This document shows, one piece after another, positions 1 to 10,125 of a DNA stretch of 64,000 nucleotides. Within the stretch, counting starts at the first letter, position 1. Each line of letters starts with the position of its first letter. The DNA comes from Lingula anatina (taxonomy: Eukaryota > Brachiopoda > Lingulata > Lingulida > Lingulidae): contig NW_019775710.1 in NCBI RefSeq assembly GCF_001039355.2, forward strand, positions 37,177 through 101,176, written 5' to 3'. The translations under genes and the position numbers were made by a program. The notes under the pieces are model-generated. The model was not told the DNA's origin and did no database searches. It saw nothing but the letters and a program-made list of their open reading frames with translations.

Positions 1-450
1 TCTACCTTGATCGATGGCAGCCTCATCGATGGCAGCCACAGTCTCATCAAAAGATATTTCTTTGTTTGATTTTCTTAAACCAGAATAATGATTACATTCA
101 TAATTAAAATATTAATTATCTTCAACCCCAGTGCAACGGTCACAATTTTTCTCACTATACTATGTATGTATCTCTCTTTTCTGTCATTTTAAAACGTATG
201 AACCAAAGTTCAGAACTTGGCATACACCAGTGTAATACATGTACACTGTTTTGGCAAGTTTGTCCCACCGTCCTAATACAGTATTCCAAAAGGCAAAAAG
301 TTCGTCTTGGTATTGGCCTAAGTTACGTCATTAACTTTGACATATTTTAATAGAGTACTATGATTGTGTACTTTGATTTGGTACAAAAATCCCGCAAATG
401 TTACCATAAACAAACTACATGTACCTCTACAAAATCTTTTTAAATCTAAG
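1..450. repeat. Dispersed repeat, copy 1
   Basis: This stretch aligns over its whole length, with small indels, to 10886-11339 in the same orientation. Shared landmarks include the opening CTTGATCG, the run CTCACTATACTATG, TGTCATTTTAAAACGT and GTCCCACCGTCCTAATAC. The left end is cut by the window edge. No convincing coding frame is conserved between copies, so it looks like a diverged non-autonomous element or an old duplication. Short ORFs inside it are not supported as genes. Confidence 0.75.
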
Positions 451-747
451 TAACTTTTTTGAAAATAATGAAAAAAACTGGAGTCAGAAAAAAAATCTCG
501 TATATGCAAAATAACCCCCTCCCCCTCCCCTCTCCCCCCGCCCCACTTTAGTAGGCTAATATATGATTGGCAGGAAGTAATGTTCATATGAGAGATTTGT
601 TATGGTGATGATCTTAATGGCCTTGATGATCTTAGTGTTGATTAAATAATCTTATCAAAGTTTTCGGTTGTCAACTGGTGAGAAAGAAATTTTCTGCACT
701 AACAATCTTTCCACTTCAGAGATGCTCTGCACATGACATGGCTTTTA
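451..747. other. Intergenic, nothing recognised
   Basis: A pyrimidine-rich low-complexity patch (about 511-545) is the only notable element. No gene or RNA signal was seen. Confidence 0.5.
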
Positions 748-1020
748 CAAGGGCGGATCCAGGATTATTTGAAGGGGGGCTCAGCGGATGCAAAGCACCC
801 TCTTTCCCCCCCCCCCCCCCCCTCTTGGCGCTGGGTTTGGGGCCCGCCGAAGGACCCCGAACATTTTTGGTATTTTAAAGGGCGAACGGTGCCATTTGGT
901 ATGGTTTAAAAATATGATTCAGCTAGTCAAAATTCTAATTTCAAGAGGGGCCATTGGTGTGATTTTTTCAGAAATCGAAGGGATGGGGGGGGGGGGAAGG
1001 ACCCCCTGACACCGCCACTG
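748..1020. mobile_element. MITE-like element (GGGCGGATCC family)
   Basis: The left end reads CAAGGGCGGATCCAGG. The right end, read on the other strand, is CAGTGGCGGTGTCAGGGG, giving imperfect terminal inverted repeats around C-rich and G-rich tracts. The element at 2045-2212 has related termini (CAGGGGCGGATTTAG / CAGGGACGGATCC), so both probably belong to one short foldback DNA transposon family. It has no coding capacity. Target duplication here is unclear. Confidence 0.55.
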
Positions 1021-1685
1021 TATAATGCTCCTAGAATGTGAATCCTGCTATAGTATCAGACATTGAACGAGTGGGAATTTAATCTAAGGGGGGGGGGGTC
1101 AGGTATAGAAAACAATATTGGCCAAGCTCCATTCAGTATTCAGTCATGCAGAACAGATTTGTAAAGGGTTCAGCATAAGTGTGTGCGTTTGACAAATGAG
1201 AGTAAAGAAAAATTCATGGAACAAATATAAAGAACAATTTCCAAGAATTTTTTGGGAAAATTTATTTGAATGCCTTCAGCACTCCAATCCTTTAATGGCA
1301 GTGTCATTCGGTGCAAAATAAAAAATATTTTATTGCATGCTTCATCTTTTAAAGCAACAGGCACCTGTCTCAAAATCAATAAAATTAATTGAAGTTGCTT
1401 ATGATTATACTTATTCTTGGCATAAAAAGAGACATAAATGCACTGATATCAGAATAAATAATATGACAATCATTCTGATACACAAAAATAATGCACAGTT
1501 ACAAAAGAAAAAAACAGGCAAACAACCGTCGCATACACTTGTGTAAGGTCAGTTATTTTATTCCCAATTTGGAGTTGTTATGAAAAAGAGTTTTCAAGCA
1601 ATCAAAGGAGTCATGTCCGAGATTTTTCATTTCAGATTAGTTTTCTATCAACTCATGTGCAAGTCAGACACTGTCAAAAACAGAA

Positions 1686-2625
1686 TGCTGGTATTCACTG
1701 CAGACAGAATACATTCTTCTTCTTCTATGCTCGTCAAGTTATGTGATATGCGTAAGATGCAAGTAGTGTGGAAATTAATTATCAAATAAAATCGAACTGC
1801 CACAAAATTACCTCAATGTCTTAGTATTCCTATCTATCCAGCCAACTACGATAATCAATGACAAATACAAAAAATGAAAGTGTGGTTGTAAAATCTTTCG
1901 AATTTTGTTCTGTGACAGAGCACCCTTTCTTTGGAACGAATTTTTGGTGTGGATTGTTTACGTTTGTTGTTGACTTCAAACTCAAACTCAAACTAAAGCT
2001 TGGGGTTAACATCTCAGACTAATTGTAGATTTACTAGCGTATAACAGGGGCGGATTTAGGGCGTCTTCTGGGTCTTCCAGAAGACGGTCATATTTTCAAG
2101 TTTACATTGACGGGTATCTAATTTTTTCTGTCGGAAGACGGTCAAAAATGGAGGATGGATCAACAAAGATAAATTGGAAGACTGTCAGAAAATAACTCTG
2201 GATCCGTCCCTGTATAATATGCATTTCTATCAGACTCCAACATTATTTCAAAAATTTTGGACAAAGACAACACATAAACAGTACAGATCTTAAACAAGGA
2301 AAATCAAAGATGCAAAATAAATAATGCCAATGCAAGTTATATCGTGAGTGTTTAACAGTTTAACTGTTGGACATGAAATAATGGATTACTGTTTTAAATA
2401 ACTGTTTAACGTCTAAACTGAATCAAAGACTGAATCAAATGTCTGGAATAGACACAAACTAACTTTCTTATCATTCTGCACTTGTTGACACGATGTTTTT
2501 CTCACGTGCAACTACATAGAATGTGGGTCGATTAGAAAGAGTATATAACTGAGTAAACCCAACCTACCAATGTGTTCTCATTTTTACTGTATTGCAAGCA
2601 GATGCGTGTCTACATAATATACGTA
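1686..2625. repeat. Local segmental duplication, copy 1
   Basis: This block aligns to 3205-4800 in the same orientation. Shared anchors include TATTCACTGCAGACAGAATAC, ATGCGTAAGATGCA, TAATATGCATTTCT, GTTTAACAGTTTAACTGTT and GCAAGCAGATGCGTGTCTAC. This copy carries a MITE at 2045-2212 that copy 2 lacks. Copy 2 carries two other insertions. No gene was found in it. Confidence 0.8.
2045..2212. mobile_element. MITE with TATAA target duplication
   Basis: A 168-bp element starts CAGGGGCGGATTTAG and ends GGATCCGTCCCTG, so its ends are inverted repeats. It is flanked by TATAA at 2040-2044 and again at 2213-2217. The duplicated locus in copy 2 (about 3580-3590) has only one TATAA at the matching place, the unoccupied site. 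That comparison proves the boundaries. It is non-coding and must depend on a transposase from elsewhere. Confidence 0.85.
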
Positions 2626-3204
2626 ACACCTTTTACAGTGGCAACCACTGAAAAGATCGTTCCCTTATTATTAAGACTTTTAAATCTTGACAAAAATAGC
2701 TGAAGTTTCCTTTACAATATAAGCTGAGACCTTTGTGCGTCCTTTCTACGACTTAAGATATACCCAGGACACTTAATGGGCGCCAAAGCAAAAAATAAAT
2801 AAATAAATAAAATAAAACTCTAGGTGCACATTATGCTCCTGCAAGCCTTGTGCATCCTTTGGACTTTTCCAGCAGAACTACAAGCGATCTGTAAGTCAAC
2901 CGAGCATTTTCTCTCCCTCCCCTGTGCGTCCCTCGTGCAGCCTACGGCGTCCAACGTAAACGCAATGACAGACGATGAAGGCGACCCTTGAGCGCTGTTT
3001 GAGCAACCATTGAGCGTCCTCTTTGCCTTCTCTGTAGCATCAGCGGCAGTCAAAGTCGATCAGTAGTGACCATTCTTTTTGCCTCCTTCGAGGCTGATGA
3101 ACGTTCTTTAGCCACTGCTGAGCGACCTGTCTTGGAAAATAAAAGGGTGCTGAGAAAGGGGGGTGCGAAGCTGCTAGATACCACCGTCAAAAAAAAAAGA
3201 AAAG
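2626..3204. other. Intergenic, repeat-like, no gene
   Basis: This holds a short AAATAAATAAATAAATAAA tract near 2790 and GC-richer sequence with GTGCGTCCTTT-type words that recur in the element at 10126-10331. A degenerate relative of that element is likely, but boundaries are not visible. Confidence 0.35.
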
Positions 3205-4087
3205 CTAGTATTCACTGCAGACAGAATACATTCTTCTTCTTCTATACTCGTCAAGTCGTCATATGCGTAAGATGCAGGTAGTGTGGGAATTAATTATCAA
3301 GTAAAAACAACCTGCCACAAAAATTACCTCTTTGTCTTATTATTCCTATCTTCCCTGCCAGCTACGATAATCACTGGCCCCGTGAAAAATACAAGAAAAA
3401 TGAAGGTGGGCTTGTAAAATCTTTCGAATTTTGCTCAGTGACAGAGTACCGTTTCAGATTTGGGACGAGCTTTTGGTGTGGATTGTTTACGTATAAGGGA
3501 AGATTTTATTTACTTTAAACTTACAGGTTTGGGGCTGAAACTTGGGGTTAACATCACAGACTAATTGTAGATTTACCACCGTATAATATGCATTTCTGTC
3601 GGACTTCAACATTATTTCAAAAAATTTTGATATAGGCGACACATAAACAGTACATATATTAAACAAGGAAATTCAAAGATATAGAATAAAAAATGCCAAG
3701 GCAAGTTATATCGTGAAAGTTTATCCCCCCCCCACCCCCCCCCACCCAAAAAAAAAAAATCAGATATTTTCACCAAAACTAAACAAAAAAAAAGAAATGA
3801 TCTGTTAGAGGGTGAAAGATACAGAAATGCCTCAATAAACATATAATAGGGAATAATATTAGAAAAAAAATAGTCAAATTTGACTACGGGGAGACTTATA
3901 TTAGTTTTCAACATAAATCGATACTTACATATACATGATAAAGTGTACATGTGCATTTCCACATAATGAAACACAATAATTGTCCCTTTACAAAGGTATA
4001 TAACCGATGCTTTTCAGATGGGAACAGATAATTTTTGGAGAGACAAAACAAGTTCCAAGGTACAAAAAAATAATTTCTTAAGCATGT

Positions 4088-4090
<3 letters not shown>

Positions 4091-4131
<41 letters not shown>
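4091..4131. repeat. (TG)n microsatellite
   Basis: About 20 TG units, inside the insertion unique to segmental-duplication copy 2. Confidence 0.95.
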
Positions 4132-4133
<2 letters not shown>

Positions 4134-4539
4134 ACGCTCCCGCGTGTTTGGTCTTGGGGCACTAAAGGCCATAAGATATAAGCTCTTCGCTTTATTTTAT
4201 AGAAGAAAATAAAACAATTGAACCAATATACATGCTTCATGTATTAGTAACAACCAATAAAAAATCTATAGCTGAAGAAAAATACACGCATGTGTGTGTT
4301 TAACAGTTTAACTGTTTGACATTAAATAATGTATTGCTGTTTTAAATAACTTTTCAACGTCTAAAATTTTAACTTCAAAGAGTGGTCAAATGTCTGGAAT
4401 GGACACAAACTAACTGTTTTATTATTGTGCATTTGTTGACACGATGTTTTTCCCACGTGCAACTACATAGAATGTGGGTACATTAGAAAGAATACATAAT
4501 TGAGTAAACCCAACCTGCCAATGTGTTCTCATTATTCCC

Positions 4540-4744
4540 AGAAATGCGCTGCATGACGTCACGCCTAGCCCACTGCGCATGCGTGCATTTTTAATGAGAT
4601 GCTAGATGAACGGGTTCGCGATTCGTGAATATTACTTCCATTGCGGAAGTGTGGGATGACATTGTTGTGCTGTGATTGGCTAGTTGAGTCACGCGAAGCC
4701 CTACTGTTGCGCCCTCGCGTATCGCGTGAATGCTGCGCATTTCT
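4540..4744. mobile_element. Foldback MITE (AGAAATGCGC termini)
   Basis: The left end is AGAAATGCGCTGCAT. The right end, on the other strand, is AGAAATGCGCAGCAT, a 15-base terminal inverted repeat with one mismatch. The element is GC-richer than its surroundings. The paralogous site in copy 1 (about 2578-2595) lacks it, so it inserted after the duplication. It is non-coding. Confidence 0.75.
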
Positions 4745-4800
4745 AGCCTTGTTTTTACCGTATTTACTTTGCAAGCAGATGCGTGTCTACATAATATACT

Positions 4801-4980
4801 CCCTGTAGGGAGTCTCACTAAATTGCTACCAACCTAACCGGCTTAAATGTCTGTCACACCCAGCAAAGCTGTGAGGGGGTAATTATCTTTACCCCCCAGC
4901 TGATTCGGTAGGTGTGACAGACATTTAAGCCGCTTAAGTTGATAGCAATTTAGTGAGACTCCCCAGGGAGTTAGACCGAT
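4801..4980. mobile_element. Long-arm foldback element
   Basis: Two arms of about 53 bases, starting GGGAGTCTCACTAAATTGCT and running to GTCTGTCACACC, face each other in inverted orientation (about 4808-4860 and 4911-4966). The transcript or single strand would form a long hairpin. A diverged relative lies at 33507-33665 in a filamin intron, which supports a mobile family. It has no ORF. Confidence 0.7.
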
Positions 4981-5189
4981 CCAGAAGGATCGATCTAGTC
5001 ATGGGAACCCAGTCATCAGCTACACCTGCGTGTTCTTTAAAATTTATTTATTTATTTATTTTTTAATTTTGGGATAAAGGATACAAATACACATGCAAAA
5101 ACCTTCAGCAAGATGCATTTTTGACATGTAACCTTTTTTGATATTTAACGCAAAAGTTTAAACGTTTGAGTCACGGAGCACTATATGAC

Positions 5190-5705
5190 CAAACCTCCTT
5201 TTATTTGAACTGAACTTGCGTCCGCTTGGAGAACCATTTTGCCCGTCCTCGCAATCCGTGGCAGAAAATCGTATTCGGATGCGTTGCAAAGAGGTGTCCA
5301 AGTGATATCGATGATGTCTCCCAAGCCACCTCTCTTGGTCTTAATCACTCTTCATCGTGTGAACATGTGTCTATTAGTGTATGTAACTGTTAACAGAACT
5401 CTCAAAGGTCTTGCCACCAGTGTCAATCGCTGAAAGGATTCATAATAGCGAAGAAAGTAGCACCGGCCTCAGGTTTCTTTCCAGTGGGTCTCATCGTTCA
5501 TAGACTCGCAAGTCGCCCAACATGCGTACAGGTAGCGTCTTGCTGGGTTACTTTTGACGAAATCTTCACTTGCAAACCTAATAGAGAGCTTTTGGTTTAA
5601 TGTGAATTGGATAAAACGATCAAAGCTGAGCACTGCCGATTTGGGACAATTCCAAAAAATTACTGAATGCCGTGGCCTTGAAAGAATATCAGTATTTTTC
5701 CACAT
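5190..5705 (-). pseudogene. Decayed coding-like fragment, unidentified
   Basis: On the minus strand 5469-5705 is open for 78 codons and ends with a Cys/Trp-containing stretch (YACWATCESMNDETHWKE). Further downstream, about 5190-5325 reads VIKTKRGGLGDIIDITWTPL and onward in another frame. Composition resembles protein-coding sequence, but frames are interrupted. I do not recognise a family. A dead transposon ORF or gene remnant are both possible. Confidence 0.25.
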
Positions 5706-5877
5706 CCCACCACGTTTTTACATTCATCTCATTATTCCCGTCACTAAATGCCATGATGTTTACTTCAAATTCTGAATTATAATGTGGCAGTGTGTAAGAG
5801 GAGTGGAAAGAATAACTTATCAACACGAGTTTTGACATCATTACCTGCATACGAATAATGTTACTTTCTATTAAGCA

Positions 5878-6150
5878 GTGTCGAAGGGAATATTCACGAC
5901 AGGGACCCTGAGAGGCAATTTGATTTTGTTGGACAATACAATGAAACCGAAAGCTTTGTTACTAATTGACCGATTGATACTGATGGATTATCTAACGACT
6001 TTCGATATTTCAACCATGAGATACTTGAGACTCCAGCTCCATCACACTCCTCTGATGGTGTATATGCAGATTATGCTTCTCGCAATATTGCCCATTCAAA
6101 TTCAGCAGCAACTTTCATCTGTTTAAGAAAATGTCGTCAGTTAAATTGAT
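5878..6150 (+). pseudogene. Coding-like fragment with an in-frame stop
   Basis: Reading from 5878 (AGT GTC GAA) the plus strand gives DPERQFDFVGQYNETESFVT, then a stop near 5968, then PIDTDGLSNDFRYFNHEILE in the same frame and on to a second stop near 6148. The protein-like composition on both sides of one stop suggests a decayed ORF. I do not recognise the family, and no exon connection to the gene at 6509 is evident. Confidence 0.3.
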
Positions 6151-6325
6151 ATGGAAGTGTTTTAAATATACCTAATTTTGGCCTTACAGAAGGTAGGAAA
6201 GCACGTCCATCAGTGTAACTAACATGAAAAAATTAATATACAAAAGAGAGTTAATATTTAATGTTTTTAGATCACTATGATAATCAAAGACGCCCCAAAA
6301 CGTAGGCGCAGATCGTTGTATTGGA

Positions 6326-6361
6326 CCAATAGGGAGTTTTCTTTCCCAAGCAAATGATTGG
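6326..6361 (+). promoter_or_regulatory. Two CCAAT boxes upstream of the secreted-protein gene
   Basis: CCAAT occurs at 6326-6330 and its complement ATTGG at 6357-6361, about 150-180 bases before the start codon at 6509. No clear TATA box was seen between them and the ATG. Assignment as promoter is inference from position. Confidence 0.25.
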
Positions 6362-6508
6362 TTTATTCCTCTAAAGCAGACGCAGCCGACACTGGGAATG
6401 CTCTATGAAAGGCGCAGTCCACCAAGCGTTTCATCAGACCAACAGACTGACAGCCAGCAGACCAGCAACTTGCCAGAAATTCATCAACCGTAGAACTATC
6501 GTCTGAAG

Positions 6509-6581
6509 ATGAAGATGACTAGACCCATGCTCGTTTGTGTTGTTTTGATGATGGTGACACTTTGTGCAGTCGGCGGTGCTC
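6509..6581 (+). CDS. Secreted protein exon 1 (signal peptide)
   Basis: Starts at the first of two near ATGs (6509; the next is 6515). It encodes a short basic N-terminus and a hydrophobic core ending in an Ala/Gly-rich cleavage region (AVGGA). Donor C|GTAAGT follows 6581, phase 1. Confidence 0.85.
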
Positions 6582-7005
6582 GTAAGTGCTAAACTTATCG
6601 TATACTAGCTGGTTCGATCCAGGAGATTTTCTCTAAGGTCGGGTTCCCATGCTTAGATCGATTCATCTAAACCCCCATCTTTTCAGCTCTACTGGTTTAG
6701 GTGAAGATAGCTAAAATAACAAACGTACAGACAGCCGGACGGAAGGGAGGGATAACAGGATCCCAGACTTTGTAACAAAAAAAAAAAAAAATAGATAGAT
6801 AGAATTTTAAAATATAACTCCAGGGAATGATTTTTGAGTTTGTTACACACAACTGTAAGCCTGTAAGCATTTTCCACCGTTGAAAGCCAATAAAACGACA
6901 CGGTTTCCTTGAATACATGAGACAAAGCCAGTGGCGTGTCGGGTTGAGGATGACAACGTGGCTTTCACCCCGAACGGTGTTTGGTATTTACTGTAATACC
7001 TTTGC

Positions 7006-7051
<46 letters not shown>

Positions 7052-8991
7052 TCTTCGCTGAAGTCCATCACGCTAATTATTAGCAGTTTGTTATTCATTT
7101 CGAAGACGCGTGTGTATATACAGTATCTTCTTTTTTATTTCAAGCAATGGGCGATAAACCACCGGTGTGCGGGAATAATACACTATGCTGTAGGGTGGAC
7201 AAAGAGAACGTGACTCGCTGCAAGAATATTCCCAGTGAAAAGGGTCAAGGTATATTAGCTTGTCCTTGGCCTTGGTCTTGTATTTGTGAGGAGGGATACG
7301 TGTTGGACCCGTATGTTGAGGATTCCGAAACTTGTGTTCCAGGTGAGAATGGCAAAGACTGCTGTAATGTGCATAATGATAAACATGTAAAAAAAGATGA
7401 GTCTTATACAGTTTAATCTAAACACGCTTTAATCTAAACACAGAAACTTACTTGTCTGCATCTATCTTTTAAAAGTTCAGGTTTGTGTATTGGTTTGTGA
7501 AAGTTAAGTTTTCGCTGATTTCTCTTTTTTCGTTTAGTGATTCAACATGAAACATTTTCCACTGTTCTGGTTTTTACCCAAGGGTTTAATTCTTGTATTC
7601 ACCTAATCGATAATTATCATAGAATGTTTTCACTGCAGCTCTGATGATAGAAACCCCAATTCCATTGTTCATCTGGCATACTGTTGTGTAAAATTTATTC
7701 ATTCATTCATTAGAGAACCATGTGTTACATTGCTAAGAAAATCACCCAGCCCTTCGGGCTTCTAAGACACTTTTAAGTACATTAAAATGTACATAACCGT
7801 TCTTGTCATATATGATATATTGTGGCTGTTTATTTTGCAAGTATATCTTTGTTTTATTTTTTCCTCAGAGGTACCGGGATGTCGTAAGTATAAAACTTAG
7901 AAAATTATGATTTACATCAAACTTAGTAAATTATTATCTACAGTTTGTTTCCAATCTATAGATAGAAATCACACTGGTTTTATCATTTTTAAAGAAAGCG
8001 TTACAGCAATGAATTATAGTTCACATTTCACGTCATAGGCTCTTTCAAAATGCATAGCAAACAGGAAAACTTCATATAGTGAAATATTTTTTGGTGTATT
8101 TTGGTGTCGAAATAAAGATTTTTACTCAACTAAATCAAAATCTATTTAAAACGATGCATTTTCAAAGTATCTCATCTTTTTAATTTTTCAGCTGAAATTA
8201 CAGAACAGTGCCGTGAGTATGGTATTGCATTAAGCGAGAAGGAAATTTAAATCTCAGTTATTTTCTATCTGACAAGCTTTTATTTTATTCCATTAGTTTG
8301 CATTTCAGTTATAAGGTATGGAAATGCATGTTTTCCCGTGCAACAGTATTTACATCAGTAAAGACCGCAATTATTAAGTGGCATTAGGAGCCTCACAGAT
8401 ATAATGGTCATATCCTCGGGTGCATCTTTAATAAGCATACATAAAGTGTATGAAAACAAACAGATAAAAATGATGTAACATTATGCAGCTTGACATGTAA
8501 AGGGGATGCAGCTTATTTTGTGCTTTCCTTCTTTTTTACAGCATATCCGTTAATTTTGCGACCAATTTGAATGTAAATTAAAAAGTATGTTTTCGCTTCC
8601 AGCGTACATTCAGCAAGTCGTGTGTGACGGCACAAATTACTCGTTTTCCGGTAGCTATCAATACGTGGTAGAGGATCTGGCATCGCTGCGATACTCCATC
8701 ACTTACTATGGCAATAGGAACATCGTTGTATCCACTTGCAACGCCGCCGACTACGACACACAGCTGGCTATTTTTGACTGTGCTGCGTTAGCCTATGTTG
8801 AACCAGCTGCGAATGGGACATGCGGCATTGCCGAGGAGTACAGTTTGTACGACAATGACGACGGTAGGGGGTGCGGCCTCACCTCTCTACTCCAGATCCC
8901 TGAAGGCGAGCTAGCCAGTGGGACGTACATAATAGGTGTGTTCGGGTATCGTAGCAAAGAAGGGAACTTTATAGTCACTATCTCTTGTTAG
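6509..8991 (+). CDS. Secreted cysteine-rich protein with TIL/EGF-like and PPC-like domains (5 exons, 231 aa)
   Basis: Five exons are joined by GT-AG introns, all in phase 1: 6509-6581, 7145-7342, 7869-7883, 8192-8212 and 8603-8991. Total coding length is 696 nt with no internal stop. Residues 1-24 form a signal peptide (MKMTRPMLVCVVLMMVTLCA). Exon 2 is an eight-cysteine module ending CICEEGYVLD...CVP, like trypsin-inhibitor-like (TIL) or EGF modules. Two microexons add one cysteine each. The last exon encodes about 129 aa with a beta-sandwich pattern (YDTQLAIFDC, DNDDGRGCG, GTYIIGVFGY) resembling pre-peptidase C-terminal (PPC) domains. Four N-glycosylation sequons are visible. The product should be secreted and disulphide-bonded; the ligand or role is unknown. 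Confidence 0.85.
7006..7051. repeat. (TTA)n microsatellite
   Basis: About 15 ATT/TTA units in intron 1 of the secreted-protein gene. Confidence 0.95.
7145..7342 (+). CDS. Secreted protein exon 2 (TIL/EGF-like module)
   Basis: The acceptor is TTTATTTCAAG and the donor AG|GTGAGA. It encodes 66 residues with eight cysteines, including a vicinal CC and the C-x-C-x-x-G-Y signature. The sequons NNT and NVT are present. Preceded in the intron by a (TTA)n microsatellite at 7006-7051. Confidence 0.85.
7869..7883 (+). CDS. Secreted protein exon 3, 15-nt microexon
   Basis: TTCCTCAG precedes and GTAAGT follows a 15-nt exon that completes a Glu codon and adds V-P-G-C. Its phase-1 borders mean it can be skipped without changing frame, removing one cysteine. 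Confidence 0.65.
8192..8212 (+). CDS. Secreted protein exon 4, 21-nt microexon
   Basis: TTTTTCAG precedes and GTGAGT follows 21 nt encoding P-E-I-T-E-Q-C. Symmetric phase 1 makes it skippable in frame. Together with exon 3 it forms a Pro/Cys linker between the TIL-like and PPC-like domains. Confidence 0.7.
8603..8991 (+). CDS. Secreted protein exon 5 (PPC-like domain)
   Basis: The acceptor TTTCGCTTCCAG is used in preference to the AG at about 8540, which would run into a stop within ten codons. It encodes the C-terminal domain with six cysteines and ends at TAG 8989-8991 after FIVTISC. Acidic NDDGRG may bind a metal, as in some PPC domains; that is inference. Confidence 0.85.
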
Positions 8992-9132
8992 AGATGCCAT
9001 GGCCCAGCGAAATGAAACTGAGAGTGACTTGCTCGAGACTAGCAAAGTTGCTTAAGACTCCAGTTTTATGGCCAGGTTTATTCTAGAATATATTAAGCTC
9101 ATAACCCAACACAGATTTATCAACTGCAAGAA

Positions 9133-9187
9133 AATAAAATGATCAAGTTGAGATGACGATTGTATCTCTTCTTAAGCAATGAATAAA
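9133..9187 (+). terminator. Poly(A) signals of the secreted-protein gene
   Basis: AATAAA occurs at 9133-9138 and again at 9182-9187, about 140-200 bases past the stop. Either could direct 3'-end formation. Confidence 0.5.
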
Positions 9188-9349
9188 ATGTCTACTGCTT
9201 TAAAATCTATTTCGTTAGTTTTGTTTGAAAGCAAAACTTCACACTGATGTTTTATAAAGGAAAAAATGTGTTCCATTTAAATTTTCATCAATTAAAAAAA
9301 ATCTGTCAAAGGTTAAAATAATGATTACTAGAAAAGCACAGACCTCCGA

Positions 9350-9603
9350 TAAGACAGCAAAGTCTCCATCCAATGCCGTATCACCCCTAAATTTTCATTC
9401 TATAATGATTTAGCTTTTTGATTTTTGATTATTGATTGATTATTCATCCGGATCACCACCAAAAACTAATCACTTCTAAGTTAACCCATTTCTAACCTAC
9501 CCTGAAAATTCCATCGAAATCCATCCATAACTTTTGAGTTATGTTGATGACAAACAGACAGACAAACAAGGGTGAAAACATAACCTCCTTGGCGGAGGTA
9601 ATT
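9350..9603. mobile_element. SINE/MITE-like element with terminal GGAGG hairpin
   Basis: The sequence has the blocks GGATCACCACCAAAA, CCATCCATAACTTTTGAGTTA, ACAAACAGACAGACAAACA and the terminal palindrome ACCTCCTTGGCGGAGGT. This arrangement is familiar as a high-copy repeat in many marine invertebrate genomes. The left boundary is approximate. No coding capacity. Confidence 0.6.
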
Positions 9604-10125
9604 TAACATATTTTCTGCAATTCCAACCCCGAGGTTGAGGTTTTACAACGAATGCATTCATGTCTATTATTATATATAAACATCATCAACCTGTATAAGA
9701 AAAACGATGCAGGTCAATGTACAGTTCAACATGGATTATAAATTCAAATCCACCCTTGTATTTATCTGATACACTTTGCTTGTTATATAAACTAGACTCA
9801 AAGAATGAAGTAATTCCTCAACAGGTGCCCATATTAAGAATTTTGATTTATTCTGTTCCAAAGTCTGGGCAAATCAGGCCCACTGTTTTATGTTGGTTGT
9901 AAGAAAAATCTTCAAAGCATATATTAGTCTAGATCCTCGAAATAGTTTCAAACCATTTTCAAAATTGCGAGTGTAATTTACGTATATAGATCTTTCGAAA
10001 GCAGTATAAAATAGTAAATATTGAAAACCGTTAACCACACTGAATGCGGCAATTTTTCGTTGGTGGCCATTTTTGTTGTCCGTGCGCGAAAATTTCCGAA
10101 CCAAAAAGAAGGCCTCTATAAAACC

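Larger units (their letters stand above)
3205..4800. repeat. Local segmental duplication, copy 2, with insertions
   Basis: This is the second copy of 1686-2625. It lacks the 2045-2212 MITE and has gained about 580 bp between about 3720 and 4298, containing C-rich tracts and a (TG)n microsatellite at 4091-4131. It also contains a 205-bp foldback element at 4540-4744. Confidence 0.8.

Noticed and set aside
8541-8602. Acceptor TTTTACAG at about 8540 for the last exon of the secreted protein
   Set aside because: Its phase-1 continuation meets TGA after about ten codons. The acceptor at 8601-8602 keeps the frame to the natural stop.
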